64,000 bases of DNA from an uncultured bacterium (GCA_903888485.1 CAISTS010000040.1:96389-160388); one strand, 5' to 3'. Counted from the first letter of the stretch, positions 21,100 through 33,460 are shown. Numbers and translations: made by a program. Notes: generated by a model from the letters alone, not told the origin.

Positions 21100-21549
21100 T
21101 TATCACCGATCTTTCTACTGGCGTTGTCCCAGAGCATTACCCTTTGCCCCGGAACAAAGCCGCGGTTCGGTAGCAAACCCCCGATCTCCGTATTCAATGA
21201 ACATTCTTGCAAATTGTTCTCTCTTTACAAGGAAAAAAATATTCAAACCCAATAATTTGCCGCTTTCTGAAGGCGTTAGCTGTCCGGGCCCACCCTTACT
21301 CTACTCCAAGAAGTGCTCCTAAGTGACGTTCCAGGCTCAACCTATGGCGCAGTGCACAAAGCGAGAAGGTTGCATTTGCGCGATTTTCGGCCGTTTCCGG
21401 CTGTTACGCGAGCACACGTTTAATACGAGGATGAGGGCGGATACGTGGCATGACCCCGGTGAATGCGAGGCGTGGCCCACTGTCCCGCCGGATGGACCGG
21501 GGGCCGTCCGCCTACGCGGGGGCAGGGTGGCGGTGGCGCGGCGGATTCG
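21100..21549. other. 450-bp intergenic region upstream of lpxC; no gene seen
   Basis: This is the gap between the end of the enoyl-CoA hydratase gene and the lpxC start. The half nearer lpxC is locally AT-rich on an otherwise GC-rich chromosome (21205-21260 contains runs such as GGAAAAAAATATTC), as expected for a promoter region. I could not fix a -35/-10 pair with confidence. I see no tRNA, no convincing small gene and no terminator. Confidence 0.5.
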
Positions 21550-22326
21550 CTACCGGTGCTTGAAGGCCGGTTTGCGCTTCTCGACGAAGGCGGCCATGCC
21601 TTCCTTGCGATCGTCGATGGCGAAGGTTGAATGGAAGATCCGCCGCTCGAACCTGATGCCTTCCGCCAGAGTGGTCTCAAAGGCGCGGTTGACGGCTTCC
21701 TTGGCCAGCATGGCCACCGGCATGGAGAGATCGGCGATCTTCTGTGCGGTCTTCACGGCGTCTTCGATGAGCTCTGTGGCCGGCACGATGCGGCTGACGA
21801 GCCCTGCGCGCTCGGCTTCGGCGGCGTCCATCATGCGCCCGGTCAGCACCATCTCCATGGCTTTCGACTTACCGACCGCGCGCGTGAGGCGCTGAGTGCC
21901 GCCCGCGCCGGGAATCGTGCCGAGCGTGATCTCGGGCTGGCCAAACTTGGCGGTGTCGGCGGCGATGATGAAGTCGCACATCATGGCCAGCTCACAGCCG
22001 CCACCGAGCGCGAAGCCCGCGACCGCCGCGATGACAGGCTTGCGGAATGTCGTGACGCGCTCCCACCCGTCGGTGACGAAATTCTTGAGGTAGGCATCCA
22101 TGTAGTCGAAGCCGGCCATCTCCTTGATGTCGGCGCCGGCGGCAAAGGCTTTCTCGCTGCCGGTGAGCACGACACAGCGGATGTTGGCATCGCTCTCGAA
22201 GGCATCAAGCGCCGCGCCCAGGTCTTTCACCAGGCCCGCGGAGAGCGCATTGAGCGCCTTGGGGCGATTGAGGGTGATGAGCCCGACATTACCGCGGGTC
22301 TCGACCAGGATGTTCTCGAAGGACAT
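21550..22326 (-). CDS. Enoyl-CoA hydratase (crotonase family)
   Basis: 258 residues. It hydrates 2-trans-enoyl-CoA in fatty-acid beta-oxidation. It begins [21 protein letters not shown]. The oxyanion-hole segments are [17 protein letters not shown] and [19 protein letters not shown]. The catalytic Glu pair appears in GGCELAM and [20 protein letters not shown]. The C-terminal [20 protein letters not shown] is typical of mitochondrial-type short-chain ECH. The start at 22326 has AAGGAG eight bases upstream; the frame extends further to 22377 without a better signal. It sits between the ftsZ terminator and lpxC, an unusual interruption of ftsZ-lpxC. Confidence 0.94.
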   Translation of the reverse strand: MSFENILVETRGNVGLITLNRPKALNALSAGLVKDLGAALDAFESDANIRCVVLTGSEKAFAAGADIKEMAGFDYMDAYLKNFVTDGWERVTTFRKPVIAAVAGFALGGGCELAMMCDFIIAADTAKFGQPEITLGTIPGAGGTQRLTRAVGKSKAMEMVLTGRMMDAAEAERAGLVSRIVPATELIEDAVKTAQKIADLSMPVAMLAKEAVNRAFETTLAEGIRFERRIFHSTFAIDDRKEGMAAFVEKRKPAFKHR

Positions 22327-22380
22327 GGGGACGCTCCTTGATGGGAAGGGCGGGAGACTATCAACGACTGGCCCCAAAGC

Positions 22381-22408
22381 AAAAGGCCCGGCTCTTGCAA
22401 GCCGGGCC
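22381..22408 (-). terminator. Rho-independent terminator after ftsZ
   Basis: On the reverse strand, GGCCCGGCT and AGCCGGGCC form a perfect 9-bp stem with loop TGCAAG. TTTTGCTTT follows. It lies 22 bases after the ftsZ stop and before the enoyl-CoA hydratase start, so it closes the dcw transcript. Confidence 0.7.
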
Positions 22409-22429
22409 CTTCACTGGTGCGCGAGTGTA

Positions 22430-24229
22430 CTAGTTAGCTTGACGGCGCAGGAACGCCGGGATTTCCAGTTCGTCGTCGCTGTGCGAGGTCACCGGACGGT
22501 CTTGCGGGGTCACGGTGATGCCAGGACGCTCAACCTTGGCCTGGGGCTGCGGGGCCGGTTCGGCCTTCGGCTTGGAGGTCAGGCTGCGATAGCGGTCGAA
22601 GAGACGGACGCGGCCCGTTTCGGCCTTGGCCGGCGCCGGCGCGGCCGGAGCGGCAAGAGTGGGCTCGGGAGCAGCGGCAGCGGCGGGTTCGGTTTTCATG
22701 GAAAACTCCATCTTGGGTTCGATACGGGTTTCGAAACGCGTCTCAAATTTCGGCTCGATAGGCGCGCGCGGGATGAAAGTGTCGCGCGGCTTGTCGAAGC
22801 TGCCGAAAGGCGAGATCGAGTTGGAAAGACGCGGGGCCGCGGCCATCGGCGCGCGGGCAACGGCTTCGGCAACCAGAGCAGCCTGAGTCGCCATGGGAGC
22901 CGCCATCGGCGCGGGCGCTTGCGGCGCAGCGTCGGCGACTTCCATCTCAGGCTCGGCTTCGATCTCAGGGATCTGGGCGATCTCGGCACGTACCGCCGCC
23001 GCCATTTCCATCAGAGCTTTCTCTTCCGCCTCGAGGTCCATGGTGCCGGTGGCCGGCGCGAGCGTCGGGCCGCCGAAGCCAAAACCGCCGAAGGACGGCT
23101 GCACCGGAGCCGCGGCCATGGGCGCCGGAGCGGGCGCTTGAGCCACGGCACGCGCCGCTACGGGAGCGGAGGTGCGGATTTCCGGAACGCGGCGGGTGGC
23201 GATGGCGCGGGTCTCCATCTTCGCCGGCATCGGACGCGGTTGGACGCCGGCGGCGGACTCGATGCCGGTGGCGACCACGGAAACGCGGATCTTGCCTTCC
23301 ATGCTTTCGTCGAAGCACGAGCCGAAGATGATGTTGGCATCTTGCGTCTCGACTTCCTCACGGATGCGGTTGGCCGCTTCATCCACTTCGAACAGCGTGA
23401 TGTCGCTGCCGCCCGTGATGTTGATCAGCACGCCTTTCGCGCCGCGCATGGAGGTCTCTTCCAGGAGCGGGTTGGCGATGGCGGCTTCGGCCGCATCGAG
23501 TGCACGGCGATCGCCCGCGGCTTCACCCGTGCCCATCATGGCGCGGCCCATGGCCTGCATGACGGTACGGACGTCGGCGAAGTCGAGGTTGATCAGGCCG
23601 GGCATCATCATCAGGTCGGTGACGCTGCGCACGCCGCCGTGCAAAACATCATCGGCCATCTTGAAGGCGTCGGCGAAGGTGGTCTTCTCATTGGCGACCC
23701 GGAACAGGTTTTGGTTCGGGATGACGATGAGGGTATCGACGTAAGCGGCAAGTTCTTCGATGCCCGCTTCGGCGAGGCGCATGCGGTGAACCCCTTCGAA
23801 GTGGAACGGCTTGGTCACGACGCCGACCGTGAGCACCTTGAGCTCGCGGGCGATGCGCGCCACCACGGGCGCAGCGCCCGTGCCGGTGCCACCGCCCATG
23901 CCGGCGGTGATGAAGGCCATGTGGGCGCCTTCGAGCTCGCGGGCGATTACTTCAATCGCTTCTTCGGCGGAATGACGGCCGATGTCCGGGCGCGCGCCGG
24001 CGCCGAGACCTTGCGTGGTGTCGCGGCCCAGTTGGATGCGCCGGTCAGTACGCGACGAGGTGAGGGCCTGCGCGTCGGTGTTGGCGACGACGAACTCGAC
24101 GCCCTCCATTTCGCTTTGGATCATGTTGTTGACGGCGTTTCCTCCCGCGCCGCCAACGCCGATCACCGTGATGCGCGGCTTGAGCTGCGCCTCGATGGTC
24201 GTCTTGGGTAGACTGATGTTGATGGTCAT
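22430..24229 (-). CDS. ftsZ: Cell-division GTPase FtsZ
   Basis: 599 residues, long compared with the 383 of E. coli but normal for Alphaproteobacteria. Tubulin-like motifs are [13 protein letters not shown] (residues 24-36), the GTP-binding GGGTGTG (112-118) and the T7 region ([17 protein letters not shown]). The GTPase core ends near residue 320. An intrinsically disordered Pro/Ala/Glu-rich linker of about 260 residues follows, then the conserved C-terminal peptide [11 protein letters not shown], which binds FtsA and other partners. The ATG at 24229 has GGAGAA upstream. It is the last gene of the dcw cluster, with a separate 140-bp leader containing a GANTC site, suggesting its own promoter. 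Confidence 0.97.
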   Translation of the reverse strand: MTINISLPKTTIEAQLKPRITVIGVGGAGGNAVNNMIQSEMEGVEFVVANTDAQALTSSRTDRRIQLGRDTTQGLGAGARPDIGRHSAEEAIEVIARELEGAHMAFITAGMGGGTGTGAAPVVARIARELKVLTVGVVTKPFHFEGVHRMRLAEAGIEELAAYVDTLIVIPNQNLFRVANEKTTFADAFKMADDVLHGGVRSVTDLMMMPGLINLDFADVRTVMQAMGRAMMGTGEAAGDRRALDAAEAAIANPLLEETSMRGAKGVLINITGGSDITLFEVDEAANRIREEVETQDANIIFGSCFDESMEGKIRVSVVATGIESAAGVQPRPMPAKMETRAIATRRVPEIRTSAPVAARAVAQAPAPAPMAAAPVQPSFGGFGFGGPTLAPATGTMDLEAEEKALMEMAAAVRAEIAQIPEIEAEPEMEVADAAPQAPAPMAAPMATQAALVAEAVARAPMAAAPRLSNSISPFGSFDKPRDTFIPRAPIEPKFETRFETRIEPKMEFSMKTEPAAAAAPEPTLAAPAAPAPAKAETGRVRLFDRYRSLTSKPKAEPAPQPQAKVERPGITVTPQDRPVTSHSDDELEIPAFLRRQAN

Positions 24230-24369
24230 TGCTGTTCTCCAGATTTTCCTAAGCTCGTTGCAACGATAGCGAGTCGTAAGTGTTGGTTTGCGCAGAAGCC
24301 TCTTCGGGACGTCGACATCCCCATGGGCTTTTCTTCTTTTTGCGAGCGGTCACTCATCCAGACATCTCT

Positions 24370-25620
24370 CTAGAAGTTTTCGCGCAACCACTGGCCGATG
24401 CGGCCGAAGTTGCGCTTGTTGTTGGCGGCTTTCATGGCCGCAGGATCAGGCTTGGCGACGTGTTCGCGCAGGCCGTAGCGGAGCAGGCCGGCGGCGGTAG
24501 CAAACGCGGGGCCGGAGAGCGATTCCGGCAGTCCGCGAATCAGTTTCGGGCGCCCGAGGCGCACCTGTTTATCGAGTACGAGTTCGGCAAGATCGCGCAC
24601 GCCTTCGAGTTGGCTGGCGCCGCCGGTCAATACGACGCGGCGGCCGGCGGCTTTGCCGAAGCCCGAGTTCTCGAGATGGCTGCGCACGAGTTCGAAAGTC
24701 TCTTCGACGCGCGCCTGGATGATCTGCACCAGCATCGACTTGGGCACTTCGTTGGCGCTGTCCTCGTCGTCTTCGCCGACGAGCGGCACTTTCAGGAGTT
24801 CGCGGGCGTCGCCCGGCGCCTGCATGACGCTGCCGTAGACGGTCTTGAGGCGTTCGGCCTTCGCGACCGGGGTTGAGAGACCCTTGGCGATGTCGCCCGT
24901 CACGTGATTGCCGCCGACGGGCAGTGTATCGACGTAGACCACTTGGCTTTCCATGAACACGGCGATGGATGTGGTGCCGCCGCCCATGTCGATGACGGTG
25001 ACGCCCAAGTCCTTCTCATCATCGACGAGGCAGGCCAGGCCCGAGGCGTAAGGGGATACGACGCGCTCCTCGATGTCGAGGTCGCAGCGGTCGATGACGG
25101 TGCCGAGGTTACGCGACGGGCCGACGGCGGCGGTGACGAGGTGCAGGTTGACGCCGAGCTTGTCGCCGTACATGCCGCGCGGGTCGAGGATGCCGTTGCC
25201 GCCGTCGATGGAGTAGCCGGTCGGGATGCAGTGGATCAGCTCGCGGTCGGCGGCGTCGAACTGGGCGCTGCCGCAATCGAGCACGCGGCGCACATCGGTG
25301 TCGCGGATCTGGTGGCCCGAGACGACGAGTTCGACGTCGACGCGCGTGGACTGCGGCGCGCCGCAAGACATGTTGAGGAACACGCTTTCGATGCGGCTGT
25401 TGCTCATCTGCTCGGCGGCGTCCACGGCGGCGCGCACGCTCGCTTCCGCCTCGTCGAGGTTGACGACCTGGCCGCAGCGAAGGCCCCGGCTGCGGTGATG
25501 GCCGACACCGGTGAGGTGGAACTCGTCGCCTTCACCCATCTGGGCGATGAAGCAGGCCACCTTGGTGGTGCCTACGTCGATCGCGGCGATGGTGCTGGTG
25601 CGCGGAATGGGCTTGGACAT
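24370..25620 (-). CDS. ftsA: Cell-division actin-like ATPase FtsA
   Basis: 416 residues. FtsA tethers FtsZ filaments to the membrane. Actin-fold motifs are STIAAIDVGTTKVACFIAQ (phosphate 1), the 1C domain region (VFLNMSCGAPQSTRV), VTVIDMGGGTTSIAVFMES (phosphate 2) and RRVVLTGGASQLEGVRDLA (adenosine). The end KRNFGRIGQWLRENF is the conserved amphipathic membrane-targeting helix. The start is ATG 25620, with TAGGAG seven bases upstream; an in-frame ATG at 25626 overlaps that signal too closely. ftsQ ends 10 bases upstream. Confidence 0.96.
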   Translation of the reverse strand: MSKPIPRTSTIAAIDVGTTKVACFIAQMGEGDEFHLTGVGHHRSRGLRCGQVVNLDEAEASVRAAVDAAEQMSNSRIESVFLNMSCGAPQSTRVDVELVVSGHQIRDTDVRRVLDCGSAQFDAADRELIHCIPTGYSIDGGNGILDPRGMYGDKLGVNLHLVTAAVGPSRNLGTVIDRCDLDIEERVVSPYASGLACLVDDEKDLGVTVIDMGGGTTSIAVFMESQVVYVDTLPVGGNHVTGDIAKGLSTPVAKAERLKTVYGSVMQAPGDARELLKVPLVGEDDEDSANEVPKSMLVQIIQARVEETFELVRSHLENSGFGKAAGRRVVLTGGASQLEGVRDLAELVLDKQVRLGRPKLIRGLPESLSGPAFATAAGLLRYGLREHVAKPDPAAMKAANNKRNFGRIGQWLRENF

Positions 25621-25630
25621 AGGCATGCTC

Positions 25631-26452
25631 CTAGATGCTCTTGCCGGGCGCAGACGCCCGCTTGGCTTTGGGTTCAGGCGGCGCATTCGGATCTTTGCGG
25701 ACACGCACGACGAGGCGGTCGGCGATACGCAGATCGATGAAATCGAGGTCACGCTCCAGGATCTGATGCGCGCGCTCAAGGCCGGCGAGGCGCGCCCAGG
25801 CGGCGGCGACGTCATCCTCGGGCAGGCGGATGGTGATGCCGCCCTCGAAGCTGTCGAGATAGACGTTCCAGCGGCGCTGACCCACACGCACCGCCGCGCG
25901 CACGCGTGCGGCAAGATCGGTTTCGGTGTTGAGCGATTCAAAGAGCGCGGCGGCATTGGCGGGCGCGTCGGGCCCGACGATCAGCGGCAATGAGGCGTCG
26001 GCGTCCGGCACATCGACCAGAGCTTTGCCTTCGCGGTCAACCAGCGTGTAGCGGCCCGAGCGTTGCCACAGGGCATAGGGCGCGCGTTCTTCGATCTGAA
26101 CATGCACGGTGCCGGGCAGGCGGCGTTCGACCTTGGCCGAACGTACCCAGGGGAGCGCTTCGATGGCAGTGCGCGCTTGGGCAACGTCGATGGAGAGGAT
26201 CGGCATGCCGCGCTCGGCATCGAGGGCGGCGAGCAGATCGCCCGGTTCGGTCATGGTGCGGCCTTCGACGGTCAGGGCATCGAGCTTGAGGCCGAGGCTC
26301 GCGGACACGTCGATCAGCGTGTTGTGCCAACGTGCCCGCGCGTCAGCGACGGCGGCGGGCGGCAGGACCAATTTGACCGCGATGGCGCCGCCAACACCCA
26401 GCAACGCTGCGGCGGCCCAGGCGAAAGCTTTCGGTTGCATCACGCGTCGCAT
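25631..26452 (-). CDS. ftsQ: Cell-division protein FtsQ (DivIB)
   Basis: 273 residues. This bitopic divisome protein has a short cytoplasmic N-terminus, one membrane segment (FAWAAAALLGVGGAIAVKLV) and a periplasmic part. The POTRA domain is visible as LKLDALTVEGRTMTEPGDLL, followed by PWVRSAKVERRLPGTVHVQI and EERAPYALWQ. The beta domain ends in LDFIDLRIADRLVVRV. ATG 26452 overlaps ddl by 13 bases. An internal ATG at 26440 overlaps the ddl stop by one base (TGATG), the junction style used elsewhere in this cluster, and may be the real start. Confidence 0.94.
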   Translation of the reverse strand: MRRVMQPKAFAWAAAALLGVGGAIAVKLVLPPAAVADARARWHNTLIDVSASLGLKLDALTVEGRTMTEPGDLLAALDAERGMPILSIDVAQARTAIEALPWVRSAKVERRLPGTVHVQIEERAPYALWQRSGRYTLVDREGKALVDVPDADASLPLIVGPDAPANAAALFESLNTETDLAARVRAAVRVGQRRWNVYLDSFEGGITIRLPEDDVAAAWARLAGLERAHQILERDLDFIDLRIADRLVVRVRKDPNAPPEPKAKRASAPGKSI

Positions 26453-27363
26453 TGGGCGTGCTCCACCATCCAGAGAATGAGATCGTCGAAGGACATGCCG
26501 AGGTATTGCGCTTGCTCAGGCACCAACGAGGTCGGTGTAAGGCCCGGCTGCGTGTTGACCTCAAGCATGAAGAACTCATCGCCATCGAGGCGCAGGTCAG
26601 CGCGGCTGACGCCGCGGCAGCCAAGCACGCGGTGGGCGATCAGCGACAGCTCCATGGCGCGGTCGGTGAGTTTCTTCGGCAGTTGCGCGGGCAGGGTGTG
26701 CTGCGAGCCACCCTCGGCGTATTTGGCCTCGTAGTCGTAGAAGGCGCGCGCCGTGCTGATCTCGGTGACGGCTAATGGTCTGTCGCCCATGACGGCGACG
26801 GTGACTTCGCGGCCCGGGATGAAGCGCTCGGCCATGATCAGCTCGTCGCGCTCAACGCCGAGATCGTCGAGGGGCGGGCGGTTATCGCCGGGACGTACGA
26901 TCTTCACGCCGACCGAGGAGCCTTCGTTGAGCGGCTTCAGCACATAGGGGCGCGCCATGACGTCGCCTTCTTCGGCGGCGGCGCGGGTGACGATGCGCTC
27001 CTCGGCGACGGGAATGCCTGCTGTCGCGAAGATGCGTTTGGCCACCGATTTATCCATGGCCATGGCCGAGGCGAGGCGGCCCGAATTGGTGTAGGGCAGG
27101 CTCATCATGTCCAGAAGGCCCTGGATACAGCCGTCTTCCCCGAAGCGGCCGTGCAGGGCGTTGAAAACCACATCGGGCTTCTCGGTTGTAAGCGTCGAGA
27201 CCAGGCGCCCCATGTCGCGCGTGAGGTCGATGAGCGACACCGCGATTCCTTTGTTCTTTAGGGCGAGCGCGGCGGCATTGCCGGAGACCAGCGAGACTTC
27301 GCGCTCCTTCGAAAAACCGCCGCACAGCACGGCGACGCGGTTGATGGTCGGCGGGCGCATCAT
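26440..27363 (-). CDS. ddl: D-alanine--D-alanine ligase
   Basis: 307 residues. It makes the D-Ala-D-Ala dipeptide for peptidoglycan using the ATP-grasp fold. VAVLCGGFSKEREVSLVSG is the N-terminal signature. VFNALHGRFGEDGCIQGLLD and SLPYTNSGRLASAMAMDKSV follow, then the ATP-grasp loop PLNEGSSVGVKIV, and CRGVSRADLRLDGDEFFMLE with EVNTQPGLTPTSLVPEQA at the metal site. The start ATG overlaps the murB stop (ATGA). It is cytoplasmic and feeds MurF directly. Confidence 0.96.
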   Translation of the reverse strand: MMRPPTINRVAVLCGGFSKEREVSLVSGNAAALALKNKGIAVSLIDLTRDMGRLVSTLTTEKPDVVFNALHGRFGEDGCIQGLLDMMSLPYTNSGRLASAMAMDKSVAKRIFATAGIPVAEERIVTRAAAEEGDVMARPYVLKPLNEGSSVGVKIVRPGDNRPPLDDLGVERDELIMAERFIPGREVTVAVMGDRPLAVTEISTARAFYDYEAKYAEGGSQHTLPAQLPKKLTDRAMELSLIAHRVLGCRGVSRADLRLDGDEFFMLEVNTQPGLTPTSLVPEQAQYLGMSFDDLILWMVEHAQCDA

Positions 27364-28310
27364 GAGGGCACCACCACGGCATTGGGAGCATCCTTCGCAA
27401 CACCGATGCGCCGGATTTCCCAGTGCAGCTCGATCTTGGAGTTGGCCAGTACCTTGGCGCGGGCTTCCTCGCCGAGGGCTTCAATATCGGCGGCGGTCGC
27501 GGTGCCGGTATTGATGAGGAAGTTGGTGTGCTTGGGCGAAATCTGCGCGCCGCCGATCTGTTTGCCGCGCAAGCCGGCGGCGTCAATCAGCGCCCAGGCT
27601 TTGACGCCCGGCGGATTGGCGAAGGTCGAGCCGCCCGTGCGCGCTTGCGTAGGTTGGCTCTGTTCGCGCTCGGCGCGGATGGCGCGCAGGCGCGAGGTGA
27701 TCTCGTGACGGTCGCCCTTGGTGCCCGTGAGTTCAGCGCCGATGAAGATCCAGTCTTCGGGCACATTGGTATGGCGATAGCTGAAGGCCATGTCGGCGAG
27801 CGCCAGCTTCCGCACTTCGCCCGTGGGGTCGAGGGCGGTGGCGTTGGTGAAGATGTCCTTGATCTCGCGTTCATAGGCGCCGGCATTCATGCGCAGCGCG
27901 CCGCCGATGGTGCCGGGGATTCCGGTGAGGAACTCCAGCCCCGCAATGCCGTGATCGCGTGCGGCGGTGGCGACGGTGGCATCGACCGCGCCCGCGCCGC
28001 AACGAACAACGAGACCATCCGTGGCGATGGTGCTGAAAGCCTTGCCGAGATGAATGACGACACCGGGCACGCCGCCGTCGCGGACCAGCATGTTGGAGCC
28101 GAGACCAATCACCGTCAGCGGCACATCGTCCGGTTTGCCCTTCAGGAACTGCGCGAGGTCTTCGGCATCGGCGGGCGCAAACAGCACCTCGGCCGCGCCG
28201 CCGACACGGAACCAGCTCATCTTGCCGAGATCGGCATAGGCGTCGTAACGCCCGCGCACGCGCGGCAGGCGTTCGATCAGCCCAGAGCTGGCGCGCAGCG
28301 CAGGCATCAT
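27360..28310 (-). CDS. murB: UDP-N-acetylenolpyruvoylglucosamine reductase MurB
   Basis: 316 residues. This FAD enzyme reduces UDP-GlcNAc-enolpyruvate to UDP-MurNAc. Motifs are [40 protein letters not shown] (FAD binding), [20 protein letters not shown], the Tyr-containing [19 protein letters not shown], the [10 protein letters not shown] segment and the closing [13 protein letters not shown]. It is the type I form. The start is ATG 28310 with GGGAGGGG before it; it overlaps the murC stop (ATGATG). Confidence 0.95.
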   Translation of the reverse strand: MMPALRASSGLIERLPRVRGRYDAYADLGKMSWFRVGGAAEVLFAPADAEDLAQFLKGKPDDVPLTVIGLGSNMLVRDGGVPGVVIHLGKAFSTIATDGLVVRCGAGAVDATVATAARDHGIAGLEFLTGIPGTIGGALRMNAGAYEREIKDIFTNATALDPTGEVRKLALADMAFSYRHTNVPEDWIFIGAELTGTKGDRHEITSRLRAIRAEREQSQPTQARTGGSTFANPPGVKAWALIDAAGLRGKQIGGAQISPKHTNFLINTGTATAADIEALGEEARAKVLANSKIELHWEIRRIGVAKDAPNAVVVPS

Positions 28311-29743
28311 GCAGCCCCTCCCAGCTTGCCGTTGGCTTTGCGAACGGCGGTGAGGTCGGCGGGCAGCGCATGGGCCCAGGCGGTGATGTTGCCGGCGCCG
28401 AGGCACACGACCATGTCGCCCGGCTTGGCGATGTCGTCGATCACCGCGGCAAGATGTTTAGGCGACATCAGCGCGGTGACGGCGGGATGGCCGTGGGCGT
28501 GCAGGCCGTTGATCATCGCGTCGCGATCGACCCCCGGGATCGGCGCTTCACCGGCGGGATAGACGTCGGCGACGACCACATGGTCGGCGTCGTTGAAGCA
28601 CTGGCAGAACTCGGAGAACAGCGACTGCAGGCGCGTGTAGCGGTGCGGCTGCACGACGGCGATGACACGTCCTTGCGAAGCGGTGCGGGCAGCCTTCAGC
28701 ACGGCGGCGATCTCGACCGGGTGATGGCCATAGTCGTCGATGACGGTGATGCCGTCGACTTCGCCGACTTTGGTGAAGCGCCGTTTCACGCCCTTGAAGC
28801 GCGCGAGACCCTCGCGGATGACGTCATCGGCCAGGCCCATTTCCGCAGCCACCGCGACGGCGGCTAGCGAGTTGGCCACATTGTGCTGGCCGTACATGTC
28901 CAGACGGATGTTCTCGATCACACGTTCCCCACCGGTCACGCGCGAGGAGATCGCGGCATCGAAGCGCACGCCGTTCATGTCGAGCACGACGTTGAGGCCG
29001 CGCACCATGGCGGCGGGCGACAGGCCATAAGTGATGAGCTTGCGGTCGGTAAGCTGCGGCAGCAACGATTGCACTTCCGGATGGTCGATGCACATGGCGG
29101 CGAAGCCATAGAACGGGATCGATTCAACGAACTTGTGGAAGGCGGCCTTCACTTTGGAGAAGTCGCCGTAGAAGTCCATGTGCTCGGGATCGATGTTGGT
29201 GACCACGGCGATGGTGGCGGGCAGACGCAGGAAGGTGCCGTCGGACTCGTCGGCTTCGACCACCATCCAGTCACCGCTGCCGAGGCGCGCGTTGGTGCCG
29301 TAGGCGTTGATGATGCCGCCGTTGATAACGGTGGGATCGAGATTTGCCGCTTCGAGCACGCTGGCAATGAGCGACGTGGTCGTGGTCTTGCCGTGGGTGC
29401 CGCCGACGGCGACAGACCACTTGAGGCGCATCAGCTCGGCCAACATCTCGGCGCGGCGCACCACGGGCAGCATCGCTTTGCGCGCGGCCAGCACTTCCGG
29501 ATTGTCGGGCTTGACCGCCGTGGACGTGACAATGACTCGCGCATTACCCAGGTTGTCGGACTTATGGCCGACTTCGACGCGGATTCCGAGGCCGCGCAGA
29601 CGGTCCACATTGGCATTCTGGGCGATATCGCTGCCCTGCACCTGATAGCCGAGGTTGTGCATGATCTCGGCGATACCGGACATGCCGATGCCGCCGATGC
29701 CGACGAAGTGGATGATGCCGATGTCGAGCGGCATAGAGTGCAT
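28307..29743 (-). CDS. murC: UDP-N-acetylmuramate--L-alanine ligase MurC
   Basis: 478 residues. First of the Mur ligases, adding L-Ala to UDP-MurNAc. [20 protein letters not shown] is the N-terminal UDP-binding fold, and [20 protein letters not shown] is the ATP-binding loop. [38 protein letters not shown] and [20 protein letters not shown] follow. The start ATG 29743 shares one base with the murG stop (TGATG) and has GGAG nine bases upstream. Met at 29734 is the alternative. Confidence 0.96.
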   Translation of the reverse strand: MHSMPLDIGIIHFVGIGGIGMSGIAEIMHNLGYQVQGSDIAQNANVDRLRGLGIRVEVGHKSDNLGNARVIVTSTAVKPDNPEVLAARKAMLPVVRRAEMLAELMRLKWSVAVGGTHGKTTTTSLIASVLEAANLDPTVINGGIINAYGTNARLGSGDWMVVEADESDGTFLRLPATIAVVTNIDPEHMDFYGDFSKVKAAFHKFVESIPFYGFAAMCIDHPEVQSLLPQLTDRKLITYGLSPAAMVRGLNVVLDMNGVRFDAAISSRVTGGERVIENIRLDMYGQHNVANSLAAVAVAAEMGLADDVIREGLARFKGVKRRFTKVGEVDGITVIDDYGHHPVEIAAVLKAARTASQGRVIAVVQPHRYTRLQSLFSEFCQCFNDADHVVVADVYPAGEAPIPGVDRDAMINGLHAHGHPAVTALMSPKHLAAVIDDIAKPGDMVVCLGAGNITAWAHALPADLTAVRKANGKLGGAA

Positions 29744-30927
29744 CAGGCAATTCTCCGGTTCATGGTGTTCGAGGGCGCGGGCGCGGGCACCGCGACCGGG
29801 CGCGGACCGGCGCTGGCGGCACCGTCTTCGCGAATGAGGTTGGTGACGACTTCGGCCAGGCGCTGGGCCGCGTCGGGCAAACTGAAGTGCGTGGCGGCGG
29901 CGGCGGCTTTGCTGAGGGCGGCGGAGGAGCCGGCGAACTGCACCAGCAGCTCGGCCAGACCCTGCGGCGTGAATTCGCCCTGGCGCAGCGCCCAAGCCCC
30001 ACCCGCCTTGGCAAGCGCCTCGGCGTTGTAAGCCTGATGATTATCGGCGGCGTAAGGGTACGGCACGAGCAGGCTGGGCCGGCCGATGACGCAGGCTTCG
30101 GCAACGGTGGAAGCGCCCGAGCGCGCGATGAGCAAATGCGCGCCGGCGAGCAGGTCCGGCACGTTGTCAAAAAAGGTGCGCAAGGTCACATGCACGCCGG
30201 CGTCGTGGTAGGCGCCGAGCGTGCGGTCCAATTCTTCCGGGCGGGATTGTTGTGAAATCTCAATTCTCTTTCTCAGTGATTCCGGCAGCAGCTTCATGGC
30301 GGCGGGGATCACGTCGCTGAAGATGCGCGCGCCTTGGCTGCCGCCGAGCACCAGCAGCTTGAAGGGACCTTCGGCCTGCGGCGCGATGTAGGCCGACGCG
30401 CGGCGGGCGGCGATGGCGGGGCGCACGGGCATGCCGGTGCGGATCACTTGCGCCGCCGTGGTGATGGCTTTGGCGAGATCGATGGACGTGCAGACACGGT
30501 TCACCTTGCGCGCCAGCAGGCGGTTGGCGCGCCCGAGGATGGCGTTCTGCTCATGGATGACGGTGGGGATGCCGAGCTTGCTGGCGGCGTAGACCGTCGG
30601 GGCGGAAGCGTAACCGCCAAAGCCCACGACGGCGGCGGGGCGGAGCTCTTCGAGCAGCTTGCGCGCTTGCAGCCCGCCGAGCCCGAGCGCGACGACGCCT
30701 CTGATGAGTCCGATCAGACCTTGGCCGGTCAGGCCCTGGCCGCTGATGTGGTGCGTCTCGACCAAGCCCAGCGTGCCGCTGTAGGCGGTTCCGCGCTTGT
30801 CGGTGATCAGCGCCAGGCGATGACCTTGCGCGAGCAGCACTTGTGCCAACGCTTCGGCGGGAAACACGTGCCCACCGGTGCCGCCGGCCGCAAGGACGAT
30901 GAGCTTGCTGGATGAGCGGTTGATCAT
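29743..30927 (-). CDS. murG: Undecaprenyl-PP-MurNAc-pentapeptide GlcNAc transferase MurG
   Basis: 394 residues. A GT-B glycosyltransferase at the inner face of the membrane that converts lipid I to lipid [22 protein letters not shown] near the N-terminus carries the first Gly-rich loop, and [20 protein letters not shown] and [20 protein letters not shown] follow. The C-terminal domain has [20 protein letters not shown], the [20 protein letters not shown] donor site and [19 protein letters not shown]. The tail after ~370 is a Pro/Ala-rich extension. The start overlaps the ftsW stop (ATGA). Confidence 0.96.
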   Translation of the reverse strand: MINRSSSKLIVLAAGGTGGHVFPAEALAQVLLAQGHRLALITDKRGTAYSGTLGLVETHHISGQGLTGQGLIGLIRGVVALGLGGLQARKLLEELRPAAVVGFGGYASAPTVYAASKLGIPTVIHEQNAILGRANRLLARKVNRVCTSIDLAKAITTAAQVIRTGMPVRPAIAARRASAYIAPQAEGPFKLLVLGGSQGARIFSDVIPAAMKLLPESLRKRIEISQQSRPEELDRTLGAYHDAGVHVTLRTFFDNVPDLLAGAHLLIARSGASTVAEACVIGRPSLLVPYPYAADNHQAYNAEALAKAGGAWALRQGEFTPQGLAELLVQFAGSSAALSKAAAAATHFSLPDAAQRLAEVVTNLIREDGAASAGPRPVAVPAPAPSNTMNRRIA

Positions 30928-32071
30928 ATGGAACGTCCTTCCGGATCGCGGCGGCGACGCGTCAGCGCCAGCAGCATGCCCATGCCGACGCCGAGGGCGA
31001 CGAGCGACGAGCCGCCGTAAGAGATGAAGGGCAGGGTCATGCCCTTGGTGGGCATCATGTGCAGGCTGGACGCCATGTTGATGATCGACTGGAGACCGAA
31101 TTGCACGGCGAGGCCGCCGACGGCGAGCAGGACGAACAAATTCTCTTCGCGCTTCATCTTGGAGAGCGCGCGGATGACGAGGAAGGCGAACAACGCGACG
31201 ATGACGAGGCACAAGAGGACGCCGAACTCTTCCCCGGCGACGGCGAAGATGAAATCGGTATGGGCGTCGGGCAGCGCTTCTTTCACGCGCCCTTCGCCGG
31301 GACCACGCCCGAACAATCCGCCTTGCTGGAAAGCGCGCATGGCCTGAGTCACCTGATAGGTATCGCCGCTGGCGGGATCGAGGAAACGGTCGACGCGAGA
31401 GGCGACGTGCGGGAAGACAAAGTAGGCGCCGACGGCTCCGGCCATGCCGAGCACGACAAACAGGATGACGAGCACCATCGGGAGGCCGGCGATGAAGAAT
31501 TGCGCGCACCAGACCGCCGAGACCACCAGCGACATGCCGACGTCGGGCTGCGACAGCAGCATGCCGAGCAGGCAGAGCAAAAGGCCAAGTGCGATGACAT
31601 TGCCCGGAAACTCCTCGCGGATTTTATGCTCGGAGAACATCCAGGCCGAGACCACGGCAAAGAAGGGCTTCACGAACTCGGACGGCTGGCCCAGCGAGAA
31701 CGGGCCGAGATTGAGCCAGCGCTTGGCGCCGTTGACGTCGGAGCCCAGCACCAGGGTCGCCAGCACCAAGAGCGCCGAGGCCGCAAAGCCGATGGCGGCG
31801 AAGCGGCGCACCTGGATAGGGGCCATCAACGAGATGGCGAACATCACGATGAGTGCCAGCGGCAGGAAGGCCATCTGCTTGCGCACGAAGTGGAAGGCGT
31901 CGGCGCCGATACGCCCCGCGGCCGGCGGACCGGCGGCGAGGTTGAGCAGGATGCCGATGCCCACCAAAAGGATCGTCGCCGTGAGCATCCACTTGTCGAC
32001 GGTCCACCACCAGCGGCCGACGGTACTGACGTCGGTGCGGGTGATCGACCTTGAGGACAAGGGGTGGGCGG

Positions 32072-32075
<4 letters not shown>
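30924..32075 (-). CDS. ftsW: SEDS-family peptidoglycan polymerase FtsW
   Basis: 383 residues with about ten membrane segments. FtsW polymerises lipid II at the septum together with FtsI. Features are the N-terminal WWWTVDKWMLTATILLVGIG, DVNGAKRWLNLGPFSLGQPS with the conserved EFVKP next, LLSQPDVGMSLVVSAVWCAQ with the catalytic Asp region, GQGG-type loop (AFQQGGLFGRGPGEGRVKEA), LPDAHTDFIFAVAGEEFGV and MTLPFISYGGSSLVALGVGM. The start overlaps the murD stop (ATGA). The basic C-terminus [12 protein letters not shown] is cytoplasmic. Confidence 0.96.

Positions 32076-33460
<1,385 letters not shown>

Noticed and set aside
22124..24211. A 695-codon forward-strand open frame opposite ftsZ
   Set aside because: Codon bias in GC-rich genes leaves the antisense frame open. 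The product is Arg/His/Gly-rich with no recognisable domain, and ftsZ is certain on the other strand.
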